The position numbers and the translations under genes were made by a program. Shown here piece by piece: positions 9,863 through 17,836 of a stretch of DNA of 64,000 bases. The DNA is from Prochlorococcus marinus str. MIT 0919 (lineage in GTDB: Bacteria > Cyanobacteriota > Cyanobacteriia > PCC-6307 > Cyanobiaceae). Numbering within the stretch: position 1 is the first letter of the stretch; every line of letters starts with the position of its first letter. Below the pieces are notes generated by a model. It was not told where the DNA came from, did no database searches, and saw only the letters and a list, made by a program, of their open reading frames with translations. Location of the stretch: positions 682,001 through 746,000 of the forward strand of contig NZ_CP114779.1 of assembly GCF_027359375.1 (NCBI RefSeq), read 5' to 3'.

Positions 9863-10900
9863 ATGCCTGTCACCCCTAACCCTGACAAACGTGTTGCACA
9901 ACTCATAGATGCCAACCTTGACAGAGCAAGAGAAGGGCTGCGAGTAATCGAGGATTGGTGCCGCTATGTTCTTCAAAATCAAGCACTTGTAATAACGATC
10001 AAAGATTTCAGGCAGCAGCTCGGCCTTGCTCATAAGAATATTTACAAGCGAGCTCGTTCTACAGTGGCAGATCAGGGATTAGGGCTCACTCACTCTGCAC
10101 AACAAAGTCGGACAAAACCCATTCAAGTAGTCATTGCAAATTGTGCTCGAGTCCAAGAAGCTTTAAGAGTTGTCGAAGAGTTCTCCAGGCATACTGATAG
10201 TCAACTTTCAATTATCGCCTCACAAATCCGTTACAAGGTATATGACCTAGAGATCAATATTCTAAAAGTCTCTGCAGTTAGCAAATTACGTCAACAACTT
10301 AATTCTTGCAAATTATGCCTCATAACAAGACCACATTCAAAACTTCTTGAAACAGTATCTACTGCTTTGGATGCAGGTGTAAGCATGGTCCAATATCGCT
10401 GCAAGGAAGGTGATGATATTGAAAAACTTTCTCTAGGTAAAAGCCTTGCCTTAATCTGCAAGAAATATGAGTCCTTATTTATAGTTAATGATCGTATAGA
10501 CATTGCACTAGCCTTGAATGCTGATGGTATACACCTAGGCCAAAGAGATCTACCTGTTATTGAAGCAAGACGAATACTAGGTTCAGAAAAATTAATAGGG
10601 CTTAGCACGAGTACCTTTGAGGAAGCAAAGCAAGCAGAATTAAGTGGTTGTGACTACATAGGTATTGGACCAGTATATGAAACAAACTCAAAGCAAGGAG
10701 CGAAGGCTATTGGACTTAACTATTTATCTGAGATAAAGGATACCATTTCCCTCCCTTTTTTTGCTATTGGCGGTATAAACCAATCAAACGTCTCAGAAGT
10801 TTTTTCAAAAGGTGTGTCTCGAATTGCAGTAATAAATGCGATTATGAATGCAAAAGATCCTTATGCTGCAAGTTGCGATCTCTTGAAAAGTTTAATATGA
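9863..10900 (+). CDS. thiE: Thiamine-phosphate synthase ThiE with N-terminal extension
   Basis: Joins the thiazole and pyrimidine halves of thiamine to give thiamine phosphate. The C-terminal 200 residues are the ThiE TIM barrel (VSMVQYRCKEGDD, FIVNDRIDIALALNADGIHLGQ, IGIGPVYETNSKQGA, FAIGGINQSN). About 145 N-terminal residues (DANLDRAREGLRVIEDWCRY...) form the extra domain typical of cyanobacterial ThiE. The 345 residues fit that form. The stop overlaps the thiS ATG, giving a two-gene thiamine operon. I see no recognisable TPP riboswitch in the short leader. Confidence 0.95.
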   Translation: MPVTPNPDKRVAQLIDANLDRAREGLRVIEDWCRYVLQNQALVITIKDFRQQLGLAHKNIYKRARSTVADQGLGLTHSAQQSRTKPIQVVIANCARVQEALRVVEEFSRHTDSQLSIIASQIRYKVYDLEINILKVSAVSKLRQQLNSCKLCLITRPHSKLLETVSTALDAGVSMVQYRCKEGDDIEKLSLGKSLALICKKYESLFIVNDRIDIALALNADGIHLGQRDLPVIEARRILGSEKLIGLSTSTFEEAKQAELSGCDYIGIGPVYETNSKQGAKAIGLNYLSEIKDTISLPFFAIGGINQSNVSEVFSKGVSRIAVINAIMNAKDPYAASCDLLKSLI

Positions 10901-11109
10901 ATCTAATTGTCAATGGAGAGTCTAAAAATTTCTCCCATCTTTCAAGCGCTCCATCACTCTTAGAGATAATCCAAGAATTGAAACACCACCCCAAAACAAT
11001 TGTCGTTGAATTAAATGGCTTAATATTAAGCCCAGGTTTATGGAATGAAAAAGTAGTAAAACATGGTGACCGCATAGAAATTGTAACGATTGTCGGCGGA
11101 GGCTCTTAA
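10897..11109 (+). CDS. thiS: Sulfur carrier protein ThiS
   Basis: Ubiquitin-fold carrier that donates sulfur to the thiazole ring of thiamine. The 70 residues starting MNLIVNG contain the family core (VVELNGLI, EIVTIVGGG). The ATG at 10897 overlaps the thiE stop; an earlier in-frame ATG at 10873 lies inside thiE. The protein ends in GGGS rather than in the usual free Gly-Gly, so one Ser may need removal before activation (see findings). Confidence 0.9.
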   Translation: MNLIVNGESKNFSHLSSAPSLLEIIQELKHHPKTIVVELNGLILSPGLWNEKVVKHGDRIEIVTIVGGGS

Positions 11110-11196
11110 AGTCCTAGAACCAACTAAAAACAATTTGCTAAATTCCCAAAAGTCTCTTTTAGTTAATTAATTCTCAGTCTTATAAGAAGAGTTCTA

Positions 11197-11592
11197 TTGC
11201 CAATAATACTGATTTCATTACTCATATTTTCTATACCTACAATTTCAAATGCTTCACCAGGTGGGCGCATTGGAGGTGGTAGTTTCAGCTCCTCCCCAAG
11301 CAATAAAATTTATACTGGCAACCTCAAAACCAAGGAAAACACTGACGTCAGAAGAGCGTATTCTTTCTTATCGGAACTTAAAACATTTGCAAAACCTCTT
11401 TATTTAATCTCGAATTTTAAAATCTTCACAATTTCTTCCGCTAAAAACTCGCAATATCTCGCAAATGAGGGCTTCAACACAATTAAATTGTATGTACTTT
11501 GTTTTTCCCTAGGTGTCACCTTCCTCTCAACCAGAGCCTCGCTCAATGAAGTGGGAGCGCAATGGAGAATTAGCTCAAAGAGATCTATCTGA
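11197..11592 (+). pseudogene. Probable remnant of a DUF1517-type exported protein gene
   Basis: An open frame with a TTG start encodes a signal-like hydrophobic segment followed by ASPGGRIGGGSFSSSPS. That resembles the N-terminus of cyanobacterial DUF1517 proteins, which normally run on for about 300 residues through a glycine/tyrosine-rich stretch and a membrane helix. Here the downstream 90 residues match nothing I recognise and stop early, and another small frame overlaps the end. I read it as a truncated and decayed copy. It could instead be a short lineage-specific secreted protein. Confidence 0.35.
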
Positions 11593-11680
11593 ACTTGTAA
11601 ATCGATTACTGGATGTAGAGTCATCGACAAATAGCAATGAACTTTCTTGGCTAGGTGCCAAATGTGACGAAGAAGAATAA
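11513..11680 (+). CDS. Small KW-x-x-N-G-E-L protein
   Basis: 55 residues from GTG 11513 (or 44 from ATG 11546), overlapping the DUF1517 remnant in another frame. The segment SMKWERNGELAQRDLSEL resembles the KW-x-N-D-G-E-L segment in the C-terminus of the gene at 13690 and in the small gene at 58539. The rest is acidic and polar, ending in CDEEE. No ribosome-binding site is obvious for either start, and the existence of the gene rests on the motif and the open frame. Function unknown. Confidence 0.4.
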   Translation: MSPSSQPEPRSMKWERNGELAQRDLSELVNRLLDVESSTNSNELSWLGAKCDEEE

Positions 11681-11749
11681 TTATTAATTTTAGCTATTGC
11701 ACCTACTTCACTTATATATCAACTTTAAGCAATAAGAAGCCCAATACAG

Positions 11750-11902
11750 ATGATTAGAAGGTCAGTGAGCTGGATTAACACTCCCGTGATAATGGAAGCA
11801 ATGCATAGATATGAGGAGAACCGACTTCCTCGTTCAATGAGACTTTGGCTTGAGAAGCTGCTTGAAATAAAGCCTAACGAAAACTCAAGTCTTCTTAATT
11901 AG
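11750..11902 (+). CDS. Hypothetical 50-residue basic protein
   Basis: ATG-started frame MIRRSVSWINTPVIMEA... of 50 residues, rich in Arg, Met and Trp, ending 13 bases before the larB stop on the other strand. The composition (RYEENRLPRSMRLWLEKLLEIKP) looks like a folded amphipathic helical peptide and not random sequence, which is why I list it. I recognise no family. Confidence 0.45.
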   Translation: MIRRSVSWINTPVIMEAMHRYEENRLPRSMRLWLEKLLEIKPNENSSLLN

Positions 11903-11915
11903 CCAGACCATTCCT

Positions 11916-12587
11916 TTATAAAAGTCCATTAGTAAAGCTTGATTTAATAATCCTCAAAGCTGCCATAGCTGCTCCATAACCATTATCAATATTTACTACC
12001 GTCAAACCAGGTGCACAACTTGCAAGCATTCCTTCTAATGCAGCTCTACCCCCTTTGCTAACTCCATAACCAACTGAAACCGGGACTCCTATTACTGGCT
12101 GTGGAATAAGCCCTGCCAAAACTGTAGGCAAGGCCCCTTCCATCCCTGCGCAAGCAATCACAACATTAAACTTTTTGAGTTTATCCATATTTTCTAAAAC
12201 TCTGTGCAAACCTGCTACTCCTATGTCTAGAAACATTTCGGCATTAATTCCATGTAAGCGAAGTGCTAATGCTGCTTCTGCCGATACACAAAGATCACTA
12301 GTTCCACCACTGACCACAGCAACCTTGATCTCATCACAAAAAGGAGGTAGAGGCACTCCAAGTGTTAAGCAATGTGCTTTTTCATGGAACTCAGCCTGAT
12401 CAAAAGTATTTAACAAATGATCAGCTTTTTCTCTAGACACTCTTGTAACAAAAGCCAATTGATCATATTGCTCTAGCTCTCTTAGGATTTCAACTATTTG
12501 CTCAGATGTCTTGTGTTCTCCCCAAATAGCTTCAATCATCCCGAGCCTGGTTAAACGAGCAAAATCTATTCTTGCTTCTTTTGTCAT
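11916..12587 (-). CDS. larB: LarB-type pyridinium-3,5-biscarboxylate mononucleotide synthase
   Basis: PurE-related enzyme that, in characterised systems, carboxylates nicotinic acid adenine dinucleotide in the first step to the nickel-pincer cofactor of lactate racemase. The 223 residues contain the family features (ARIDFARLTRLGMIEAIWG, SGGTSDLCVSAEAALAL, ACAGMEGALPTVLAGLIPQPVIG). The ATG overlaps the stop of the upstream TIGR03792-type gene. No larE, larC or larA partner is in this window, so what cofactor it serves here is open. The older annotation as a PurE-like NCAIR mutase is less likely. Confidence 0.88.
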   Translation of the reverse strand: MTKEARIDFARLTRLGMIEAIWGEHKTSEQIVEILRELEQYDQLAFVTRVSREKADHLLNTFDQAEFHEKAHCLTLGVPLPPFCDEIKVAVVSGGTSDLCVSAEAALALRLHGINAEMFLDIGVAGLHRVLENMDKLKKFNVVIACAGMEGALPTVLAGLIPQPVIGVPVSVGYGVSKGGRAALEGMLASCAPGLTVVNIDNGYGAAMAALRIIKSSFTNGLL

Positions 12588-13036
12588 AACTGAGGAGAGA
12601 GTTCAGCTTCAAATTGAATAGGGAAAGGATTATCTAACTCTTTGCCAGTTTCCTCTCTAGCGAATCCTTCAAACAAAAGCTGAACCTGATTGATTTCAGC
12701 TTTTGAAATACTTTTCCAAGATTTTCTACTCGCCCAAGTAATAAGAACTGTTGCTTCTTCTCTTTGCCTATCCCATAAGAGTTGTCTGCTAAGAAAGCCT
12801 TCTTTACCTTCAAGCCAAGGTTCCCAACTTTTCTTTTCAGCAATTAACCAAGCATCTCTATCTTCAATAGGAACCTTTAATTTAAGACACTCCACCACAG
12901 TTGCAATTGAGTTATTTGAGGGAATTGATGAAGTAGCGAATGTCATGTCACTTTTACCAAAAACAAGCAGTGTTGCCAAGAAAAAAATTGATAAAAAGAT
13001 CAAAGGATTTCCAATTAGTCCAATTGGTTTTTTCAT
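12584..13036 (-). CDS. TIGR03792-type cyanobacterial exported protein
   Basis: 150 residues: an N-terminal hydrophobic signal or anchor (about 8-28), then a soluble domain with the pattern LKLKVPIEDRDAWL ... GKEGFLSRQLLWDRQ, which I associate with the uncharacterised family TIGR03792 (a dimeric alpha-beta barrel-like fold). Its stop overlaps the larB start and its start lies 3 bases from the ispF stop, so it sits in an ispF-this-larB operon. Its own function is not known. Confidence 0.65.
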   Translation of the reverse strand: MKKPIGLIGNPLIFLSIFFLATLLVFGKSDMTFATSSIPSNNSIATVVECLKLKVPIEDRDAWLIAEKKSWEPWLEGKEGFLSRQLLWDRQREEATVLITWASRKSWKSISKAEINQVQLLFEGFAREETGKELDNPFPIQFEAELSPQL

Positions 13037-13038
13037 TG

Positions 13039-13539
13039 TTATGTTTTTTCTAACAAGACAACGGCATGACTGCTAATTCCCTCTTCACGGCCTTCCGCGC
13101 CTAGGGACTCATTAGTTGTTGCCTTAACAGCAACACAGTCACAATTCACTTTTAACCTTTCAGCTATATTTTCCCTCATTAAATCAATATAATTCTTCAG
13201 CTTGGGACGTTCAGCAATAACTACTGAATCCACATTTACAATTTTCCAACCTCTATCTCTAACAAGTTTTTCAACATTTTCTAAAAGAACAAGGCTGTCA
13301 GCATCCTTCCATAGAGAATCATCTGGGGGGAAAAACTTACCAATATCTCCTAAGGCTAAAGCACCTAACATCGCATCCATGATCGCATGAACAAGAACAT
13401 CAGCATCACTATGTCCATCAAGGCCTAAGCCATCTGGATGCTTTAATTTTACTCCTCCTAGAATTAATTTTCTTCCTGAAACTAACCTATGGATATCATA
13501 GCCGTTGCCTATACGAAACTTTGGGGAAGAGGCAGTCAT
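13039..13539 (-). CDS. ispF: 2-C-methyl-D-erythritol 2,4-cyclodiphosphate synthase
   Basis: Fifth step of the MEP isoprenoid pathway, which supplies carotenoids, phytol and quinones. Metal and substrate residues are visible in GYDIHRL (Asp-x-His near residue 15) and [19 protein letters not shown] (about 42-60), and the C-terminus has [17 protein letters not shown]. The 166 residues are typical. First gene of a tight run with the TIGR03792-type gene and larB. Confidence 0.96.
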   Translation of the reverse strand: MTASSPKFRIGNGYDIHRLVSGRKLILGGVKLKHPDGLGLDGHSDADVLVHAIMDAMLGALALGDIGKFFPPDDSLWKDADSLVLLENVEKLVRDRGWKIVNVDSVVIAERPKLKNYIDLMRENIAERLKVNCDCVAVKATTNESLGAEGREEGISSHAVVLLEKT

Positions 13540-13689
13540 ATCAATAATTCTCAGTGTTAGGGAAAGAGCTGTAGCCTATCTACACTTCAATCAATATATT
13601 CTATAGGGTTTTGAAAGATTAAATAACAAACTAAAATCCATTCCAACATTTGAACTAGTCAATTTTTTAAAGATCTATATTGATTAGAT

Positions 13690-14016
13690 TTACGCAACCT
13701 CTTCATTTAATTCACATTGAGTTAATTCATTTTCTGAAAGCAAGCTAAGAACTCTTGCTTTATCAATGGAAGAAAGCTCACCGTCATTATTCCATTTAAG
13801 AGTTGTTTTACGTTGGGCAGCAACGACTTTTTTTCTACAAGGTTCAATAAACAACTTTGATTCTATATTTCTCAGCTCATATTTCGCAGAATGTAAGTCT
13901 CGTGAATAAATACATGTATCTGCAGAGCAAGATTGAAAAATCCTTTTATTGCCTTTATGCAAACAAGTAATAGAGCCACCTTTAGGGCTTATATAAATGG
14001 GTGTAATTTCAATCAT
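13690..14016 (-). CDS. Small protein with C-terminal KW-N-N-D-G-E-L motif
   Basis: 108 residues. The N-terminal part holds four cysteines (CLHKGNKRIFQSC, ADTCIY, EPCRKK); the C-terminal 40 residues (QRKTTLKWNNDGELSSIDKA...) are closely similar to the whole C-terminal half of the 58-residue gene at 58539. The central KWNNDGELSSID has the spacing of an EF-hand loop but a Lys in the first ligand position. It is the second gene of a two-gene unit: its ATG lies inside the end of the twin-CX3C gene, so translation is probably coupled. No function can be assigned. Confidence 0.75.
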   Translation of the reverse strand: MIEITPIYISPKGGSITCLHKGNKRIFQSCSADTCIYSRDLHSAKYELRNIESKLFIEPCRKKVVAAQRKTTLKWNNDGELSSIDKARVLSLLSENELTQCELNEEVA

Positions 14017-14167
14017 CTTCTACATCCTCCTTTAAATGAATTGCAACACATTCAGTAATGCATTCAATGCCTTCACCAACTAAAGAACAGTTAGTAATGC
14101 ATTCAAAATAAGAGTCAATTGTTTCCAAGGACAAGATTGATGAATTCTTTTCCTTTATTTTCTGCAT
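14009..14167 (-). CDS. Twin CX3C mini-protein, 52 residues
   Basis: Starts MQKIKEKNSS and holds two near-identical segments, ECITNC and ECITEC, spaced by eight residues. The pattern C-x3-C-x8-C-x3-C would make an antiparallel helical hairpin pinned by two disulfides or a metal site. At DNA level TGAATGCATTACT occurs twice. The stop codon overlaps the next ATG by 8 bases. Too short to be found by routine length cut-offs. I recall similar cysteine-paired mini-proteins in picocyanobacteria but no function. Confidence 0.65.
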   Translation of the reverse strand: MQKIKEKNSSILSLETIDSYFECITNCSLVGEGIECITECVAIHLKEDVEDD

Positions 14168-14438
14168 AATAGTTTCCTCTAATAAGAGGTTAGTTTTATA
14201 GCATAATTAGTAAACTTAAATAAGATTTAATTTCAAAATATAAACTACCTAGGCACTAATCACTAATGAATTCTTAATGCCTTAAATTCACTAAATCTTA
14301 ATATTTTCTTAATCAGCAAGAGGTCTCGCCTAAGCTTCCATATCTCGCCAAGTGCAAATTTATTGCAGCACTAGCTACTTTTAAAATAATGTATTATTTC
14401 TATTAGCCATTATTAAAACCACCCCTTAAGATGAGTAT
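14168..14438. other. AT-rich intergenic region
   Basis: 271 bases without a convincing gene between two divergent mini-genes. It should hold the promoters of both. A small hairpin CCTCTAATAAGAGG at about 14176-14190 lies just upstream of the twin-CX3C gene, within its leader. I see nothing else. Confidence 0.4.
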
Positions 14439-14540
14439 ATGCCTAAAAATATCACAAAAATAATCATTTTAATAATGGTATTTTTACTTCTTGCTTCTAC
14501 TTTTGGAGGGATGATTTTTACAATTGCTAAAGTTATATAA
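14439..14540 (+). CDS. Single-span membrane mini-protein, 33 residues
   Basis: MPKNITKI followed by one hydrophobic helix through about residue 29, then KVI and stop. A compact one-helix peptide with a basic N-terminus fits the style of small thylakoid subunits. There is no family match that I can name. It is flanked by non-coding AT-rich sequence on both sides; the 206 bases after it up to the trmD stop hold nothing I recognise. Confidence 0.45.
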   Translation: MPKNITKIIILIMVFLLLASTFGGMIFTIAKVI

Positions 14541-14746
14541 AGCAATTAAAGTCAAGTGGGGCAACAGTAAAGAAACTTGATCTGTAGAATAATAAGTCAA
14601 AAAAGCAGTTTAGGTAACAGTGCTATCTTCTATAAGCAAAAATAATCACTTAAAAATTTACCTAAATTGAATGATTGACAAGCCAATAAAAATAAGGCTA
14701 TGCACAATAATTTAAATAATCAAATTAATAAGTTATTTCATGGTTT

Positions 14747-15454
14747 TCAAGGTGACTGATTAGCAAGCCACCTAGAAAAAAGGTCAGGTCGCCTCGTTTT
14801 TGTTCTCAGTTCCCGTTGTTCTTGCCTCCATTCAGAAATCAACTGATGATTGCCGCTACGAAGCACTTCTGGCACATCCATCCCACGAAATGTCGCTGGT
14901 CGAGTGTAGTGAGGATGTTCTAGTAAATAATCTGAATGGCTTTCCTCAACTAAAGATTCGGGAGCGCCTAAGGTACCAGGTAAAAGTCGAACCACTCCGT
15001 TAATAATTGTCATGGCAGGTAACTCACCCCCTGTTAAAACAACATCTCCTATTGAGACTTCTTCATCTGCAAGACTTCTAATCCGTTCATCAAAGCCTTC
15101 ATATTGCCCGCAAACTAAAACTAGCTGTTTGTAGTTATGAGACCACCTACAAAGATCCTTCTGAGTAAAAGTTCGCCCTTGAGGAGTCATTAATAAAACC
15201 CTCCTGGCTAAATCTGAAGGTATTGAATCAAAAGCAGCAAAAAAAGGTTCTGGCTTAAGAACCATCCCCGCTCCTCCTCCATAAGGTTCATCATCAACCT
15301 TCCTATACTTGTCAGTAGCAAATTCACGAGGGTTATGGAGATGTAATTCTGCTATGCCTGTTGAAATTGCCCTTCCTATTACTCCAAGTTCGCTCAACCC
15401 AGAAAAAGATTCTGGCGCTAAACTTATAACATCGATACGAAAAGGAATCACCAT
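14747..15454 (-). CDS. trmD: tRNA (guanine-N1)-methyltransferase TrmD
   Basis: Methylates G37 next to the anticodon of several tRNAs and prevents +1 frameshifting. The 235 residues show RKVDDEPYGGGAGMVLKPEP, the knot segment LVCGQYEGFDERI and SIGDVVLTGGELPAM. Length normal. It follows era by 3 bases on the same strand, so they form an era-trmD pair. Confidence 0.96.
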   Translation of the reverse strand: MVIPFRIDVISLAPESFSGLSELGVIGRAISTGIAELHLHNPREFATDKYRKVDDEPYGGGAGMVLKPEPFFAAFDSIPSDLARRVLLMTPQGRTFTQKDLCRWSHNYKQLVLVCGQYEGFDERIRSLADEEVSIGDVVLTGGELPAMTIINGVVRLLPGTLGAPESLVEESHSDYLLEHPHYTRPATFRGMDVPEVLRSGNHQLISEWRQEQRELRTKTRRPDLFSRWLANQSP

Positions 15455-15457
15455 ATC

Positions 15458-16405
15458 TCAATCCCCTTTATAACCTAAATCTGCCAAGCTACTTGGCTTG
15501 CTGCGCCAATTAGGAACTACTTTCACAAATAATTCAAGGTATACAGGTCCACTTATCAAAACTTGCATTTGAATCCTTGCTCCTTGTCCAATTTTCTTTA
15601 ACATTGCGCCCCCTTTACCTATCAAAATTCCCTTTTGACTTTTTCTCTCAACGAAAACAGTTGCAAGTATTAAAGTATGCCTATTTTGTTTGGATTTTTT
15701 AAATTCTTTTGAGGGTCTTTCTTCCATTCTTTCAATTTTTACAGCAACGCTATGTGGAACCTCTTCTCTTGTATGGAACAAAATTTGTTCCCGGATTAAT
15801 TCACCTAATAAGATCTCTTCCGGCTGATCCGAAACCATATCAGCCGGGTAGAGTTTGGGGCTGATAGGCAAAATATTAGAAATCTCATCTATTAAATCTT
15901 CACAACCATCTCCATTAATTGCGCTGCAACAAAAAATAGGCCAATCCAATTTTTCAAACAAGTTTTGATATTCTTCCTTTCGCTTTTGCGCTGTTTTAGG
16001 TAAAAGTAGATCCCACTTATTCAATACAATTAACACTGGCTTGTCTTGGGCTTTCAATAAGTCAACTACAAAAACATCACCTTTCCCAGGTCGATGACAG
16101 CCTTCAAAGATAAGAAGAATACTATCTACTTCGCCAATTGATTTTCTAGAAGACTGAACCAAGCGTTGACCTAGCAAGTGATGGGGCTTATGAATACCAG
16201 GAGTATCAACTAAAACTAATTGCGCCTTTGGAGTAGTAAGGATAGCCCGCAATCGATTTCGAGTAGTTTGGGCAACAGGGGAAGTAATGCAAACCTTCTC
16301 GCCAACCAATTGATTAACCAAGGTTGATTTGCCCACATTTGGTCTACCAATTAAACCCACAAATCCAGATCGATAACCCTTTAAGGTGGGCTCGAGTGAA
16401 GACAT
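15458..16405 (-). CDS. era: GTPase Era
   Basis: Ribosome assembly GTPase that binds the 3' end of 16S rRNA. G1 GRPNVGKST (about 20-28), G3 DTPGIHKP, G4 NKWDLL and a C-terminal KH domain with GKGGAMLKKIG are all present. 315 residues, normal length. ATG start; co-directional with trmD, 3 bases apart. Confidence 0.96.
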   Translation of the reverse strand: MSSLEPTLKGYRSGFVGLIGRPNVGKSTLVNQLVGEKVCITSPVAQTTRNRLRAILTTPKAQLVLVDTPGIHKPHHLLGQRLVQSSRKSIGEVDSILLIFEGCHRPGKGDVFVVDLLKAQDKPVLIVLNKWDLLLPKTAQKRKEEYQNLFEKLDWPIFCCSAINGDGCEDLIDEISNILPISPKLYPADMVSDQPEEILLGELIREQILFHTREEVPHSVAVKIERMEERPSKEFKKSKQNRHTLILATVFVERKSQKGILIGKGGAMLKKIGQGARIQMQVLISGPVYLELFVKVVPNWRSKPSSLADLGYKGD

Positions 16406-16456
16406 GAATAAAAGATGTACTTCCTAATAGCCTGACTCGAAAAGCCTCATAAAGCC

Positions 16457-16975
16457 ATGAAACAACAAAACAACAATTTTCAAGATGCTCTTAAAACTGC
16501 ATCATTTTGGTGCAGAGCTTGGGATGAAGGCGAACTTAGCGATGAAGTTTTAGCCGACAAGATTGGGAATCTCTTAACAAATAAAGAAAGTGCTAGAGGT
16601 TTTTTTGTAATAAGCCTTACAAGCGAGTCCCCTCTTATGGATCGAATACCGGAGCCAATAATTTTTGAATTAATCAAAGGTGGAGAATTTATTGTTGATT
16701 TAATTGTTAAAAATTTGGCCATGAGTACAGCAATGGAAATCTTCCATCAAAGAAAAAACGACTCGGATCAAAAAAATACTTCTCATAGAATCAAAGTAAG
16801 GTGCATAGATCTTTTGAAAGTATTAGATTCAAAATCGGTAAAAGATAGGCTGGTTAAACTTTTAGAAGGTCTAAAGGGTAATGGAGAGGATGTCTATTTT
16901 ATAAAAAAATGGGGATATGATTCAGAACAAATTAGTGCGATTTCTGAGAGTATTAATGCTGTTGCAAATAAATAA
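16457..16975 (+). CDS. Conserved hypothetical cytosolic protein
   Basis: 172 residues, no signal peptide and no membrane helix, largely helical. The pattern FWCRAWDEGELSDEVLADKI near the N-terminus suggests a conserved picocyanobacterial protein, but I recognise no domain. It is divergent from era (51 bases) and ends directly in a strong shared terminator, which supports its being a normal expressed gene. Confidence 0.6.
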   Translation: MKQQNNNFQDALKTASFWCRAWDEGELSDEVLADKIGNLLTNKESARGFFVISLTSESPLMDRIPEPIIFELIKGGEFIVDLIVKNLAMSTAMEIFHQRKNDSDQKNTSHRIKVRCIDLLKVLDSKSVKDRLVKLLEGLKGNGEDVYFIKKWGYDSEQISAISESINAVANK

Positions 16976-17012
16976 AAAGTGGGAGTTAGCTATAAAGCTA
17001 ACTCCCACTTTT
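16975..17012. terminator. Bidirectional intrinsic terminator
   Basis: Perfect 16-base inverted repeat AAAAGTGGGAGTTAGC / GCTAACTCCCACTTTT (16975-16990 and 16997-17012) with loop TATAAA. A-run on the left and T-run on the right serve both strands. It lies between two convergent genes and overlaps the last base of the left gene's stop codon. Confidence 0.9.
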
Positions 17013-17042
17013 CAAATAGTTTATAAAATTAAAACTTTTAAA

Positions 17043-17780
17043 TCAATCTCTGCGTCCTCCACCCTGTAATGCAATAATCAAACGTAAAATGAAAACAAAC
17101 AAGTTTATATAAGTTAAATACATACCTAAAGCGCCTGCAAGATATTGCTCATCATTATATCTTCGAGGCATTGTATAAAAATCAACAAAAGACATCCCTA
17201 CAAAAAGAACTGTCCCAAATCCAGCAATCATCAATTCAAATCCACTCCCTCCAAACATTCCTGGTGCGAAAAAGCCTCCTATAAGTTGAACAACCATTGC
17301 GACTATTAAACCAATAAGACCCAGTCCAACAACTCCTGACAAGGCTTGGCCAACATTGTCGCTCATGCGACTGCCAACGGAAGATGCGACAACAAAAGTA
17401 ATACCAGTTGCAAAGGCTGCTGTACCTACCGAACCAATACCTGCGGTGCCAATAGCAATGAAAACAATTCCACTTAAAGTAAAACCAGTTAATACGCTAA
17501 AAGCAGTGAGGAGAGGTAAAGCCTTGCTATTGTTTGCGTTATTTGCAGCACTAGTGGCCATAAAAAACAAAACAATTTCAGCAATAAAAGCCACAAGAGC
17601 TAATGGCTGAAAAAGTGCAGGATTAGAGACCAAAAGAGAAAGGCCGCTAATTACTCCTAAAGCGGTGAGAACCATCCCCCCGCCTACGTAAGGCAAAGCC
17701 TTATTTACAACGTTAGGTCCAACCAAAGCACTAGATTGTGCTTCACGAATTGCCTGTTGGAAATTGCTACTTGCTGGCAT
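17043..17780 (-). CDS. Bax inhibitor-1 (YccA/BI-1) family membrane protein
   Basis: 245 residues with seven probable membrane helices. It ends in MYLTYINLFVFILRLIIAL, the usual C-terminal segment of the BI-1/TMBIM family. Known members are calcium leak channels or interact with FtsH (E. coli YccA); the role in cyanobacteria is not established. It follows phoH with a 56-base gap and ends before the bidirectional terminator. Confidence 0.88.
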   Translation of the reverse strand: MPASSNFQQAIREAQSSALVGPNVVNKALPYVGGGMVLTALGVISGLSLLVSNPALFQPLALVAFIAEIVLFFMATSAANNANNSKALPLLTAFSVLTGFTLSGIVFIAIGTAGIGSVGTAAFATGITFVVASSVGSRMSDNVGQALSGVVGLGLIGLIVAMVVQLIGGFFAPGMFGGSGFELMIAGFGTVLFVGMSFVDFYTMPRRYNDEQYLAGALGMYLTYINLFVFILRLIIALQGGGRRD

Positions 17781-17836
17781 AACAAACCAGTTAAACTTAT
17801 TTACTACTTTGGCAGAAAAAAAAATTATTGTGTGGT

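Noticed and set aside
9830-10033. 67-codon minus-strand frame over the thiE start
   Set aside because: It is antisense to well-conserved thiE codons and has no family resemblance or spacing support.
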